Notes under the pieces: model-generated
What the model was told of the DNA's origin: nothing
Seen by the model: the letters and a program-made list of their open reading frames with translations, nothing else
Database searches by the model: none
Made by a program: the position numbers and the translations under genes
Assembly (NCBI GenBank): GCA_963580285.1
Contig: OY757011.1
Coordinates: 118,487,874 to 118,551,873, forward strand
DNA from: Lucinisca nassula
Taxonomy: Eukaryota > Mollusca > Bivalvia > Lucinida > Lucinidae
Direction: 5' to 3'
DNA length: 64,000 nt
Part shown: piece after piece, positions 9,436 through 20,811 of the stretch
How positions within the stretch are numbered: position 1 is the stretch's first letter
How the letters are laid out: each line of letters starts with the position of its first letter

Positions 9436-12039
9436 ATTGGCGGCTTTACTCCACGCTGGGCACACTATATATATGACCAGAGTGAGTGCTCGCATGCTCT
9501 GTGCTGGAAACAGAACAACTATAAGACCATTGTTGTCCTCGCTCCACGCTGGGCACACAATAAATATTTCCAGAGCGCTCGCTTGGTCTGTGCTGGGAAC
9601 AGAACAATTATAAGACCATTGTTGGCCTCGCTCCACGCTGGGCACACAATATATATTCCCAGAGCGCTCGCTTGGTCTGTGCTGGTAACAGAACAACTAT
9701 AAGACCATTGTTGGCCTCGCTCCACGCTGGGCACACTATATATATTTCCAGAGTGCTCGCATGCTCTCTGCTGGGAACTGAACAACTGTAAGGCCATTGT
9801 TGTCCTCGCTCCACGCTGGGCACACAATATATATTTCCAGAGCGCTCGCTTGGTCTGTGCTGGGAACAGAACAACTATAAGACTATTGTTGGCCTCGCTC
9901 CACGCTGGGCACACTATATATATTTCCAGAGTGCTCGCATGCTCTCTGCTGGGAACTGAACAACTATAAGACCATTGCCGGCCTCGCTCCACGCTGGGCA
10001 CACTATATTTATTTCCAGAGTGCTCGCATGCTCTTTGCTGGGAACAGAACAACTATAAGACCATTGTTGGCCTCGCTTCACGCTGGGCACACTATATATA
10101 TTTCCAGAGTGCTAGCATGCTCTGTACTGGGAACAGAACAGCTATAAGACCATTGTTGACCTCTCCCAATGCAGGGCACACCATATATATTTCCAGACTG
10201 CTCGCATGATCTATGCTGGGAACACAACACTATAAGACAATTGTTGGCCTCGCTCCACACTGGGTACACTATCTATATTTCCAGAGTGCTCGCATTGTCT
10301 GTGCTGGGAACAGAACAACTATAAGACCATTGTCGACCCCGCTCCACGCTGGGCACACTACATATATTTCCAGAGTGCTGGCATGCTCTGTGCTGGGAAC
10401 AGAACGACTATAAAACTATTCCCGGCCTCGCTCCACGCCGGGCACACTATATATATTTCCAGAGTGCTCGCATGCTCTGTGCTGGGAACAGAACTTCATT
10501 AGACCATTGCCGGCCTCGCTACACGCTGGGCACACTATATATATTTCCAAAGTGCATGAATGATCCGTGCTTTGAGCAGAACAACTATAAGCCATTGCCG
10601 GCCTCGCTCCACGCTGGGCACAGTATATATATTTCCAGAGTGCTCGCATGCTCTGTGCTGGGAAGAGAACAAATATAAGACCATTGTTGGCCTCGCTCCG
10701 CGCTGGGCACAATATATATATTTCCGGAGCGCTGGCATGCTCTGTGCTGCTGCTCCTGTGCTGGGAACAGAACAACTATAAGACCATTGTTGGCCGCGCT
10801 CCACGCTGGACACACTATATACATCTCACGGGCGCTCGCTTGCTCTGTGATGGGAACAGAACAACTACAAGACCATTGTTTGCCTCCCTCCATGCTACGC
10901 ACACTACATATGTTTCAAGAGTGCTCGCATGCTCTGTGCTGGAAACACAACACTATAAGACAATTGTTGGCCTCGCTCCACGCTGGGCACAATATCTATA
11001 TTTCCAGAGTGCTCGCATTGTCTGTGCTGGGAACAGAACAACTATAAGACCATTGCCGGCCCCACTCCACGCTGGGCACACTATATATATTTCCAGAGTG
11101 CTGGCATGCTCTGTGCTGGGAAAAGAACAACTATAAAACCATTCCCGGCCTCGCTCCAAGCCGGGCATACTATATATATTTCCAGAGTGTTCACATGCTC
11201 TGTGCTGGGAACAGAACAACAATAACACCATTGCCGGCCTCGCTTCACGCTGGGCACACTATATATATTTCCAAAGTGCTCGAATGATTCGTGCTTGGAA
11301 TAGAACAACTATAAACCATTGCCGGCCTCGCTCCACGCTGGGCACATTATATATATTTCCAGAGTGCTCGCATGCTCTGTGCTGGGAACAGAATAAATAT
11401 AAGTCCATTGTTGGCCTCGCTCCACGCTGGACACACTATATATAATTCTAGAGTGCTCGCATGCTCTGTGCTGGGAACAGAACAACTATAAGACCATTGT
11501 TGGCCTCGCTCCACGCTGGGCACATATATAATTCCAGAGCGCTCGCATGCTCTGTGCTTGGAACTGAACAACTGTAAGACCATGTTTGGCCTCACTCCAC
11601 GCTGGGCACACTGTATATATTTCCAGACTGCTCGCATGCTCTATGCTGGGAACAGAACAGCTTTAAGACCATTGTAGGCCTCTCTCCACGCTGGGCACAC
11701 TATATATATTTCCAGAATGCTCGCATGCTCTGTGCTGGAAACTGAACAAATATAAGACCATTGTTGGCCTCGCTCCACGCTGGGCACACTATATTTATTT
11801 CCAGAATGCTAGCATGCTCTGTGCTGGGAAAAGAAAAACTATCTGGCCATTGCCGGCCTCGCTCCTCGCTGGGCATACTATGTATATTTCCAGAGTGTTC
11901 GCATGCTCTGTGCTGGGAACAGAACAACTATAAGACCATTGACGGCGTCGCTCTACGCTTGGCACACTATATATATTTCCAGATTGCCCGCATCCTCTGT
12001 GCTGGGAACAGAGCAACTATAAGACCATTGCCGGTCTCG

Positions 12040-13113
12040 CTCCACGCTGGGCACCTTATATATATTTCCAGAGTGTTCGCATGCTCTGTGCTGGGAACAG
12101 AACAACTATAAAAGCATTGCCGGCCTCGCTCCACACTGGGCACACTATATATCTTTCCAGAGTGCTCGTTTGCTCTGTGCTGGAAACAGAACAACTATTA
12201 AACCATCGCCGATCTCGCTCCCCGCTGGGCACACTATATACATTTCCAGAGTGCTCTCATGCTCTGTGCTGGTAACACAACAACTATAAAACTATTGCCA
12301 GCCTCGCTCCACGCTGGGCACACTATATATATATTTCTAGTGTGCTTGCATGCTCTGTGCGGGGAACAGAACACTTTAAAGACCATTGCCGGCCTCGCTC
12401 CACGCTTGGCACCTTATATATATTTCCAGAGTGCCCGCATCATCTGTGCTGGGAACAGAACAACTATAAGACCATTGCCGGCCTCGCTCCACGCTGGGCA
12501 CACTATATATATTTTGCAGAGTGCTCGCATGCTCTGTGATGGGAACAGAACAACTATAAGACCATTGCCGGTCTCGCTCCACGCTGGGCACCTTATATAT
12601 ATTTCCAGAGTGTTCGCATGCTCTGTGCTGGGAACAGAACAACTATAAAAGCATTGCCGGTCTCGCTCCACACTGGGCACACTATATATCTTTCCAGAGT
12701 GCTCGTTTGCTCAGTGCTGGAAACAGAACAACTATTAAACCATCGCCGATCTCGCTCCCCGCTGGGCACACTATATATATTTCCAGAGTGCTCTCATGCT
12801 CTGTGCTGGGAACACAACAACTATAAAACCATTGCCAGCCTCGCTCCACGCTGGGCACCCTATATATATATTTCTAGTGTGCTTGCATGCTCTGTGCGGG
12901 GAACAGAACAACTTAAAGACCATTGCCGGCCTCGCTCCACGCTTGGCACACTATATATATTTCCAGAGTGCCCGCATCATCTGTGCTGGGAACAGAACAA
13001 CTATAAGACCATTGCCGGCCTCGCTCCACGCTGGGCACACTATATATATTTTGCAGAGTGCTCGCATGCTCTGTGATGGGAACAGAACAACTATAAGACC
13101 ATTGTCGGCCCCG
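12040..13113 (+). repeat. 537-bp (six-monomer) direct duplication
   Basis: 12,040-12,576 and 12,577-13,113 carry the same ordered set of variant monomers with few differences. Markers are 'caccttatatatat', 'aaaagcattgccgg', 'tatatctttccag', 'attaaaccatcgccgatc', 'catatttctagtgtgcttgc'-type text and 'attttgcagagtgctc'. It is a higher-order repeat inside array 1. Confidence 0.8.
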
Positions 13114-13198
13114 CTCCACGCTGGGCACACTATATATATTTCCAGAGTGCTCGCATGCTCTGTACTGGGAACAGAACAGCTATAAGACCATTGTTGAA

Positions 13199-13212
13199 CC
13201 CCCCCCCCCCCC
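13199..13212 (+). repeat. poly-C run of about 14 within a satellite monomer
   Basis: The related monomer at about 10,160 reads ACCTCTCCCAATGC, and the inverted copy at about 39,672 reads GCATTGGGGGAGGT. The C run therefore grew from a short C tract already in this variant. Confidence 0.85.
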
Positions 13213-15395
13213 TATGCTGGGCACACCATATATATTTCCAGACTGCTCGCATGATCTGTGCTGGGAACACAACACTATAAGACAATTGTTGGATTCGCTC
13301 TACACTGGGCACACTATCTATATTTCCAGAGTGCTCGCATTGTCTGTGCTGGGAACAGAATAACTGTAAGACCATTGCCGGCCCCGCTCCACGCTGGGCA
13401 CACAACATATATTTCCAGAGTGCTGGCATGCTCTGTGCTGGGAACAGAACGACTATAAAACTATTCCCGGCCTCGCTCCACGCAGGGCACACTATATATA
13501 TTTCCAGAGTGCTCGCATGCTCTGTGCTGGGAACAGAACTTCATAAGACCATTGCCGGCCTCGCTCCACGCTGGGCACACTATATATATTTCCAAAGTGT
13601 ACGAATGATCCGTGCTTGGAGCAGAACAACTATAAGCCATTGCCGGGCTCGCTCCACGCAGGGTACAGTATATATATTTCCAGAGTGCTCGCATGCTCTG
13701 TGCTGGGAAGAGAACAAATATAAGACCATTGTTGGCCTCGCTCCGCGCTGGGCACAATATATATATTTCCGGAGCGCTCGCATGCTCTGTGCTGGGAACA
13801 GAACAAATATAAGACCATTGTCTGCGTCGCTCCACGCCGGGCACACTATATATATTTCCAGAGTTATCACTTGCTCTGTGCTGAGAACAGAACAAAAATA
13901 AGACCATTGCCGGCCTCGCTTCCCGCTGGGCACACTGTATATATTTCCAAAGTGCTCGAATGATTCGTGCTTGGAATAGAACAACTATAAACCACTGCCG
14001 GCCTCGCTCCACGCTGGGCACATTTTATATATTTCCAAAGTGCTCGAATGCTCTGTGCTGGGAACAGAACAAATATAAGACCATTGTTGGCCTCGCTCCA
14101 CGCTGGACACACTATATATATTTCTAGAGTCCTCGCATGCTCTGTGCTGGGAACAGAACAACTATAAGACCATTGTTGGCCTCGCTCCACGCTGGGCACA
14201 TTATATATAATTCCAGAGTGCACGCATGCTCTGTGCTTGGAACTGAACAACTATAAGACCATTGTTGGCCTCACTCCACGCTGGGCACACTATATATATT
14301 TCCAGACTGCTCGCATGCTCTATGCTGGGAACAGAACAGCTTTAAGACCATTGTTGGCCTCTCTGCACGCTGGGCACACTATATATATTTCCAGAATGCT
14401 CGCATGCTCTGTGCTGGAAACTGAATAAATATAAGACCATTGTTGGCCTCGCTCCAAGCTGGGCAGACTATATTTATTTCCAGAATGCTAGCATGCTCTG
14501 TGTTGGGAAAAGAAAAACTATCTGACCATTGCCGGCCGCGCTCCTCGCTGGGCACACTATGTATATTTCTAGAGTGTTCGCATGCTCTGTGCTGGGAACA
14601 GAACAACTATAAGACCATTGACGGCCTCGCTCTACGCTTGGCACACTTTATATATTTCCAGAGTCCCCACATCCTCTGTGCTTGGAACAGAACAACTATA
14701 AGACCATTGCCAGCCTCGCTCCACGCTGGGCACACTAAATATATTTCCAGAGTGTTCGCATGCTCTGTGCTGGGAACAGAACAACTATAAAAGCATTGCC
14801 GGCCTCGCTCCACGCTGGGCACACTATATATCTTTCCAGAGTGCTCGTATGCTCTGTGCTGGAAACAGAACATCTATTAAAACATCGCCGACCTCGCTCC
14901 CCGCTGGGCACACTAAATATATTTCCAGAGTGCTCACATGCTCTGTGCTGGGAACACAATCATAAAACCATTGCCAGCCTCGCTCCACGCTGGGCACACT
15001 ATATATATTTCTAGTGTGCTTGCATGCTCTGTGCGGGGAACAGAACAACTTAAAGACCATTGCCGGCCTCGCTCCACGCTTGTCACACTATATATATTTC
15101 CAGAGTGCCCGCATCCTCTGTGCTGGGAACAGAACAACTATAAGACCATTGCCGGCCTCGCTCCACGCTGGGCACACCATAAATATTTCCAGAGTGCTCG
15201 CATGCTCTGTGATGGGAACAGAACAACTATAAGACCATTGCCGGCCCCGCTCCACGCTGGGCACACTACATATATTTCCAGAGTGCTGGCATGCTCTGTA
15301 CTGGGAACAGAACGGCTATAAAACTATTCCCGGCCTCGCTCCACGCCGGGCACACTATATATATTTCCAGAGTGCTCACATGCTCTGTGCTGGCC

Positions 15396-15935
15396 AGGTC
15401 GCTTGAATTGTGCTGGAGGTGGAGCGACTATTATCCCTACTCCTGCCACTGCTCCACGCTGGGCACTTTCACAATCTTAATGGCGTTGTCGCACAGAGCG
15501 TGCGACAGATCCAGTAGAATATGTACCGCTCCCAGCGTGGAGTATTAGCAGGAATAGGTATTATACGCTCCAATAATGCCGTCGCTCCATGCTGGGCACC
15601 TCCACTCTCAGAACGGCCACTCATTTGTCCAATAGAACGGTTGATTTATTGACTTCATATTCACCCACCCGTATCGAAACCATTAAACTACAGGACCTTA
15701 ATAATCCTGAGCTGTTGGGCACGTTAGCAGTCGTACCAGAGTACTGTAGCGTTCGCTTGAACTGTGCTAGGCGAGGAGCAACTATAACACCTATTCCTGG
15801 CATTGCTCCACGCTGAAGTCGTTCGTACTGGATCGTTTGCTTGAAATATGCTTGATTGTAGCGACTGTTAGACCTATTAGGCTATCCTTTCTCTACGCTG
15901 GGCAAGTTATTAGTCGTACTGAAACAATCTGAAGT
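15396..15935 (+). repeat. divergent satellite blocks L and M
   Basis: Irregular satellite-related units: 'cactgctccacgctgggcac', 'gtcgcacagagcgtgcgac', then 'aatcctgagctgttgggcacgt', 'agcagtcgtaccagagtactg'. L is repeated inverted at about 39,170-39,360. M recurs directly at 18,660-19,150 and inverted at 47,440-47,780. No coding sequence. Confidence 0.75.
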
Positions 15936-16489
15936 TACTTTCCCACAAAATGGCCATATGGCCATCCAAAACCAAAAGACACAAGTGATACATACAGTAA
16001 GTAACAAACAACAACATAAATAAATCGCCACAGAAGAGCCGCCTTGGAACGGTCAGTGGAAGATTTCCACTGGGGGGCTTAAATCGATTTTACGTGGCCA
16101 CAATCCTCGCCCTTACTTCCGTCGCGATTTAGACAAATAATTTGTTCAGTCCGCATGAAGGCCTCCTAACTCATCAGTGCAACATCTCCGTGAACACAAA
16201 AATCAAAGAACCACAGAGGTGAGACAACGGTGAGGACTCGACAGCAAGAAACCACTGAAATGCTGGAGCAAAAGAAAACCAACAGTTAGACTCCGATGAG
16301 CCCGACCAGAGTCAGAGCATCAGGCACCAACCAACATTATCTCTCTAATTTTCAATAAGCCTTTACGTTGGAGCCGTCATAGAATCTGAGTCCTGACCCA
16401 CCGGCGTGCAATTAAAGAGGGAAGCAAAGTTGCCAACCGTGATTGGGTTAACTACCATGCATGCAGTCTATATTGTCATATTGTTTTTT
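15936..16489. repeat. spacer with block N
   Basis: Positions 16,080-16,340 ('ggccacaatcctcgccctta', 'ggtgaggactcgacagcaag', 'ccagagtcagagcatcaggc') match 48,075-48,300 in the same orientation. The first part also matches 19,703-19,795 in inverted orientation. This is duplicated non-coding DNA. Confidence 0.65.
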
Positions 16490-17035
16490 TTTTTGTAATT
16501 AGAGGTTTAACGTCCCCGTCAAAACTGTAAAGGTCATTTTGGAGACGTTGCTTCCAATTTTGTGGGACTTTTATAGTAGTCGCAGATAAGATCGAATGGG
16601 TGGAGCTATTCAGGTGTTGTCAATATGTCAAATTCGCTGAGTCCGCCGAGTGCCTTTCGCACGCTTTCTTCAAGCAATCGAAATGGTCATATACTCTGAG
16701 TACGCCACAGCTATGCTTGTGTTACAGTTGAATTCATAGAATCGGGTGACTTGGATTACCTTTTTGTTAATGGAATATTCCTAAGGCAGGTACAAACGAT
16801 AGCTTCGCCTAGTCAATCTTATCTGCGAGTACAATACCCGACATTGAGATGAAATGACATCTTAAGCCCAATGTAACAAATAGGCCGCCTCGCACCGCGA
16901 TTCCTGGACAGGCTTAGGGTCTCTAAGCGGTTTACCAGTACTAGTGTGCTGGTCGGATTCATCTCTGCGTGGAAGCATCATGCAGCCCATATATTTCTTC
17001 AAGCCCCTATGCGCGGGGGCCGGCGGATTCTAACT
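16490..17035 (-). mobile_element. SINE-like family A, split by a nested MITE
   Basis: The two halves, 16,490-16,573 (tail side: GAGGTTTAACGTCCCCGTC, GGTCATTTTGGAGACGTTGC) and 16,835-17,035 (GACATTGAGATGAAATGACA, GCGGTTTACCAGTACTAGTG, CGTGGAAGCATCATGCAGCC), form one element when the 261-bp insert is removed. Other copies: 30,105, 46,612, 58,571, 59,042, 61,563 and a fragment at 19,628. The copy at 59,042 shows target-site duplications, supporting a retroposon. Confidence 0.85.
16574..16834. mobile_element. TA-target MITE nested in SINE A
   Basis: Terminal inverted repeats TAGTAGTCGCAGATAAGAT and the complement of ATCTTATCTGCGAGTACAA match at 16 of 19 positions. A TA dinucleotide lies on both sides (16,572-16,573 and 16,835-16,836). 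Intact family A copies read straight across as 'cttttacccgacac', which confirms the empty site. The size, 261 bp, and the TA target suggest a Tc1/mariner-derived non-autonomous element. Confidence 0.8.
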
Positions 17036-17172
17036 GCAATTGAGCGACAATGGACCTATTCCTGCCGTTGCTCCACCCTGGGAATGTTAGCAGTCGCATT
17101 GGTACGTAGACTTGAACTTCACGTGTCGTGGTGCGACAATGAGCCTATTCCTGCCGTTGCTCCACCTTGGGA

Positions 17173-17334
17173 TGGTTTTTTTTTAGTTTTACGTCCCACC
17201 AACAGCTAAGGTGATACGGAGACGGGACCTCGGTTTAAAGACTCATCCGAAAGTCTGGAGAAGCCCGGGATCGATCCTGCGACCCCTGGTTTCCAAGGCG
17301 AGTAGCGTAAATACTGCACCACGGAGGCTTCTAT
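17173..17334 (-). mobile_element. SINE family C in satellite, 14-bp TSD
   Basis: Direct repeats GCTCCACCTTGGGA lie at 17,159-17,172 and 17,335-17,348. On the minus strand it has a tRNA-like head (AGCCTCCGTGGTGCAGTA and B-box-like GGATCGATCCC at about 17,273). The body contains CCGAGGTCCCGTCTCCGTAT, and it ends TGGGACGTAAAACTAAAAAA. A second copy lies at 30,897-31,052. Confidence 0.85.
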
Positions 17335-17441
17335 GCTCCACCTTGGGAAATTTAGCAGTCGTATTGGTACGTAGGCTTGAACAATACGCCCTTCCTGCCG
17401 TTGCTCAACCCTGGGAACCTGGGCAGTCGTATTGGTGCGTT

Positions 17442-17581
17442 CCCAGCAGGCACATGACGAAATTGTGACGTCACATCAACGTCGATGCAACGTCATGACG
17501 TTCATACAACGTCGCATGAACGTCGGTTGACGTTACACCGACGTTGATTTGACGTTGCCCTGGCGAAGTGTGCTTGCAGGG
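17442..17581. mobile_element. 140-bp MITE carrying an 11-bp-phased ACGT minisatellite
   Basis: The termini CCCAGCAGGCACA (17,442) and TGTGCTTGCAGGG (17,569-17,581) are inverted repeats. The insertion splits a satellite monomer whose uninterrupted neighbours read 'gtacgttagctt', giving a TT target duplication. Between the ends, nine ACGT cores start at 17,468, 17,479, 17,490, 17,498, 17,509, 17,520, 17,530, 17,541 and 17,552. The first is a full TGACGTCA palindrome. Confidence 0.8.
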
Positions 17582-17918
17582 TTAGCATTAACTGTATCTG
17601 TGATGGAACGACAATGGGCCGATTTCTTGCCGTTGGGAACCCTGGGAACGTTGGCAGTGGTATTGGAAAGTAAGCTTGAACTGTACCTATCATGGAGCGA
17701 TAATGGGCCTAGTCCTGTCGTTGCTCCACGCTGGGAACGTTAGGAGTCGTATTGGTACGTTAGCTTGAATTGTTCCTGTCGTGGAGCGACAATGGGCCAT
17801 TCCTGTCGTTGCTCCACCCTGGGAACGTTAGAAACCGTATTGGTACGTTAGCTTGAGTTGTTCCGGTCGTGGAGCGACAGTGGTCCTATTCCTGCCATTG
17901 CTCCACCCTGGGATCGTT

Positions 17919-18223
17919 TGTGTTTTGTGTTGGAGTTTAACGGCCCAGTCAAAACGATTTAGGTCATTTTTGAGGCGGTCAGTTTACGTACCCAACCACA
18001 CTTTCCTGGGCAGGCTTTTACGTAAGCGGATAACCAGTTCAGTGCACATTCTTCAGCCAGAAACTGAAAACCGCAATTTCTTGAATCAGCGGAAGGGAGA
18101 GAATGACCGTAGAAAAGATTTCATGATCGATCTCCACGAAAGAATGTTGCCGACCCCGGCAGGACTCGAACCGGCGTCCACCAGTCAGACGCGCATCCGA
18201 CTTAGCTACCGAGGCCGGCCTGC
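17919..18223 (-). mobile_element. SINE family B in satellite, about 7-bp TSD
   Basis: GATCGTT flanks it at 17,912-17,918 and 18,224-18,230. The minus strand starts with a tRNA-like head (GGCCTCGGTAGCTAAGTCGG, then GGTTCGAGTCC B box at about 18,170). The body contains TCTCTCCCTTCCGCTGATTC, and it ends GGGCCGTTAAACTCCAACAC with a CAAAACACAAA-type tail. It is the fullest copy of the family here. The head's cloverleaf is imperfect, so it is not a tRNA gene. Confidence 0.88.
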
Positions 18224-18470
18224 GATCGTTGGGAGTGGTTATTCCAACTCTACCTGTCATAGAACGACAATGGGCCTATTCCTGTTGTTACTCCACCCTG
18301 GGAACGTTGGGCTTGGTTCTGGCACGTTAGCTTGAACAGCACCTGTTATCTGGGGGCGACAACGGGCCTATTCCTGTTGTCGCTCCACCCTGGGAACGTT
18401 AGCAGTTAGCTTGCACCGTACCTGGTATAGCGCGACAATGGGCCTGGTCCACGCTGCGAACGTGGTTCTA

Positions 18471-19200
18471 AAAGTTTTGTTTAGGGTCCTTTCACTATCG
18501 TTAATGAGAATTGCGTAAAAAACTTGAGTATCCGCAGAAAAAAAAGAGCAAAAAACACCTGGTGTTTCATTGCAAGACAGTTTTATGCTGGTATATCGAT
18601 TCTGTCCGTTCGCTCCACGCTGGGAACGTTCCAATGTTGCAGTGTGCAATGCCACCGGCGCTCCATGCTGGGCACTTCCACGCTCAGAACGGCCACTCCT
18701 TTGTATCCAATAGAACCGTTGGTTTATTTATTTCATATTAACCCGCCCGAATCGAGACCATTGAACTGCAGGACCTTAATAATCCTGAGCTGTTGGGCAC
18801 GTTAGCAGTCGTACCAGAGTACTGTAGCGTTCGCTTAAACTGTGCTAGGCGAGGAGCAAAACCTATTCCTGTCATTGCTCCACGCTGGGCACAATACATA
18901 TAGCAGTCGTACTGGATCGTTTGCTTGAAATATACTGGATGCGTAGCGACTGTTAGACCTATTAGGCCGTCCGTTCTCCACGCAAGGCAAGTAAGTAGTC
19001 GTACTGAAGCAATCTCTTGAACTATGCTCTAAGTAAGAAATATTTCTCCCTATTTCTACCCTTGCTCCACGCTGGGCACTTTAGGATCAAACTGGAGCGT
19101 TTGCTTTAACGGTACTATTGATGGAGCGACTGTAAGACCCTTTCAGCCCTTGCTCACCGCTGGCAATCGAACTGAAGCGTTGGCGTTAACATTTCTGGAG
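18471..19200 (+). repeat. divergent satellite and duplicated flank (block M copy 2)
   Basis: 'gggtcctttcactatcgtta', 'ggtgtttcattgcaagacag' and 'ggaccttaataatcctgagc' are found inverted at 47,440-47,910, and the last also at 15,690. Satellite-like CTCCACGCTGGG cores continue at roughly 90-bp spacing to about 19,160. No gene. Confidence 0.7.
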
Positions 19201-19627
19201 CTAGACCTGTGATGGCCGATTTTTTTTTTTATATTGAAAGCTTTTACTTGTAGCTACGTTACTTATTTGAGTTGTTTCCCTTGTTCGTTGGTGAACTGTG
19301 GATAAATGACTGAACATGTTATTTTATGGAAATTCGTTATCGATGTGATTTATATTTGATCAACTTGCATTTTTTTTGCATTTTATTTGTTAGTATGCCT
19401 ATTGCTCAATGTTTAGATTGGCTTTGGCAGACAAATGTTTCTCAAGTATTGCAAACGGATGCAAGGTTTCCCCATCATGCTTATGAGATTCATTTAATAT
19501 ATATATATATTAGCTGTATTAATACTTTATATAGGGTAGCCCCTATGTGCTTACAGCGCCCGGTTACCTTAAAAACCCGTTCAGTCACTCACTTTATATA
19601 ACTCAATGCTCCACACTGGGAACATAT
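19201..19627. repeat. block P, copy 1
   Basis: AT-rich unique-looking DNA ('cgttacttatttgagttgtttccc', 'ttggctttggcagacaaatgtt', 'gcaaacggatgcaaggtt') that recurs inverted at 46,870-47,185 with moderate divergence. A 91-codon open frame here is not preserved in the inverted copy (different frame and ends), so I do not call a gene. Confidence 0.7.
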
Positions 19628-19795
19628 TGGTGTTGAGATTTAACGTCGCCGTCAACACTGTAAAGGTCATTTGGAGACGTTGCTTCCAATTTTGTGGGAC
19701 GTTTTAGAAGGCCTTCATGCGGACTGAAATAATTATTTGTCTTGATCGCGATGGAATAAGGGCGAGGATTGTGGCCATGTAAAATTGATATAAAG
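19628..19795 (-). mobile_element. SINE A tail fragment plus inverted block N fragment
   Basis: 19,628-19,702 matches only the 3' end of family A (TTTAACGTCGCCGTCAACAC, GGAGACGTTGCTTCCAATTT). 19,703-19,795 is the reverse complement of about 16,080-16,170. Confidence 0.65.
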
Positions 19796-19944
19796 GTGCA
19801 TTATTGAGATATCTGGAAAAAATGCTTCGAAAAATAAAATACATATAGCCGGTATTTTTCTTTAAAACAATACAAATTAATGCATTTTATGCAAAAATGC
19901 GAACAATTATGATGACAGGTAAACAAGTTTGAGAGGGATTCCCT

Positions 19945-20674
19945 AACTAAACTCCGTTCAGAATATCTGAATCATCGATTTTTTCGTTTCTTCATTTTAA
20001 TACTCATTTTAACCCATACATCACTATGGGAAAGTTTTAGACCTCACCCTCCGCCGATTTCTCCAGCAAGTCGTATGCCTCTGCGACAGTCAGGAAAGGC
20101 TGTGATTGTTTGGAGAAAATTGCAAAACAAAGAAATGAGACCACAGACTAAGTCCATTTGATGATTATTGTCAGGTAAAATAATAAATATTCAAATCCAT
20201 GTGATGCACTTTATAAATAGATATGCAATTACGACATACCTTACATTCGAATGGCAGGATAGAAGCTCACTAGGGACGAGGAGCCACTAGCGCGATGTGC
20301 TGTCAACAGTGGTCAAAATGAATTATACCGATATCAGATGTGGTGTCACAGCTAATGATTTTCCATGAAGTGATCGTGCAAATAAAATATAGACGCCCTT
20401 GTAATTTACAAGAGCAGTGACCACTTCTATATATGGTTTAAAAGGGTGTGTCGAACCTGTCAGAATGTCTTAGTCTGTGAACGAAAATTTAGATTTTGCA
20501 ATTTTCTCCAAATAATCACAGCCTTTCCTGGCTGTCGCTGAGGCATACGACTTGTTGGAGAAATCGGCGGAGGGTGAGGTCTACAACTTTCCCATAGTGA
20601 TGTATGGGCTAAAATGAGTATTAAAAGGAAGAAACGAAAAAATCGATGATTCAGATTTTCTGAACGGAGTTTAG
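19945..20674. mobile_element. 730-bp non-autonomous element with 183-bp terminal inverted repeats
   Basis: Left arm 19,945-20,127 and right arm 20,492-20,674 are reverse complements with roughly ten mismatches. Both include AACTCCGTTCAGAA, ATCATCGATTTTTTCGTTTC, TCACTATGGGAAAGTT, CACCCTCCGCCGATTTCTCC and GGAAAGGCTGTGATT. The 364-bp centre has no long open frame. Low arm divergence suggests a fairly recent insertion or gene conversion between arms. The flanks show no clear target duplication. Confidence 0.8.
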
Positions 20675-20811
20675 GTTTCGCACACTAGTGAGATCTATTT
20701 TTAGTTCGTGACAAAAATAGAATCCCCATATATGACGCTATGCGACGTTCATTTTTGGCCTTGTGTGCTTAGGCCATGCCTGAATCGGAAGAAATATGAC
20801 GCTGAATACTC

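Larger units (their letters stand above)
9036..15395 (+). repeat. 89-bp satellite array 1 (subfamily A, + orientation)
   Basis: About 69 head-to-tail monomers. In consensus order each contains GCTCGCATGCTCTGTGCTGG, GAACAGAACAACTATAAGAC, CATTGTTGGCCTCGCTCCAC, GCTGGGCACACTATATATAT and TTCCAGAGT, 89 bp in all. Divergence between monomers is mostly a few to 20%. Since 89 is not a multiple of three, frames shift each monomer and rejoin every third unit (267 bp). This produces open frames up to about 190 codons on both strands; I reject them as genes. A SINE interrupts the array at 9,207-9,435, and internal duplications are listed separately. Confidence 0.97.
17036..18470 (+). repeat. satellite subfamily B array with four insertions or irregularities
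   Basis: Monomers of 88-89 bp, measured from 'ttgctccacgctggg' at 17,721 to 17,809 to 17,898. Each reads CTCCACCCTGGGAACGTTAG, AGTCGTATTGGTACGTTAGC, TTGAACTGTxCCTGTCGTGG, AGCGACAATGGGCCTATTCC. The array is interrupted by SINE C (17,173), an ACGT-rich MITE (17,442) and SINE B (17,919). Confidence 0.85.

Noticed and set aside
19326..19601. 91-codon frame as a small gene
   Set aside because: The inverted copy at 46.9-47.1 kb has a different frame and length; no domain is recognised.
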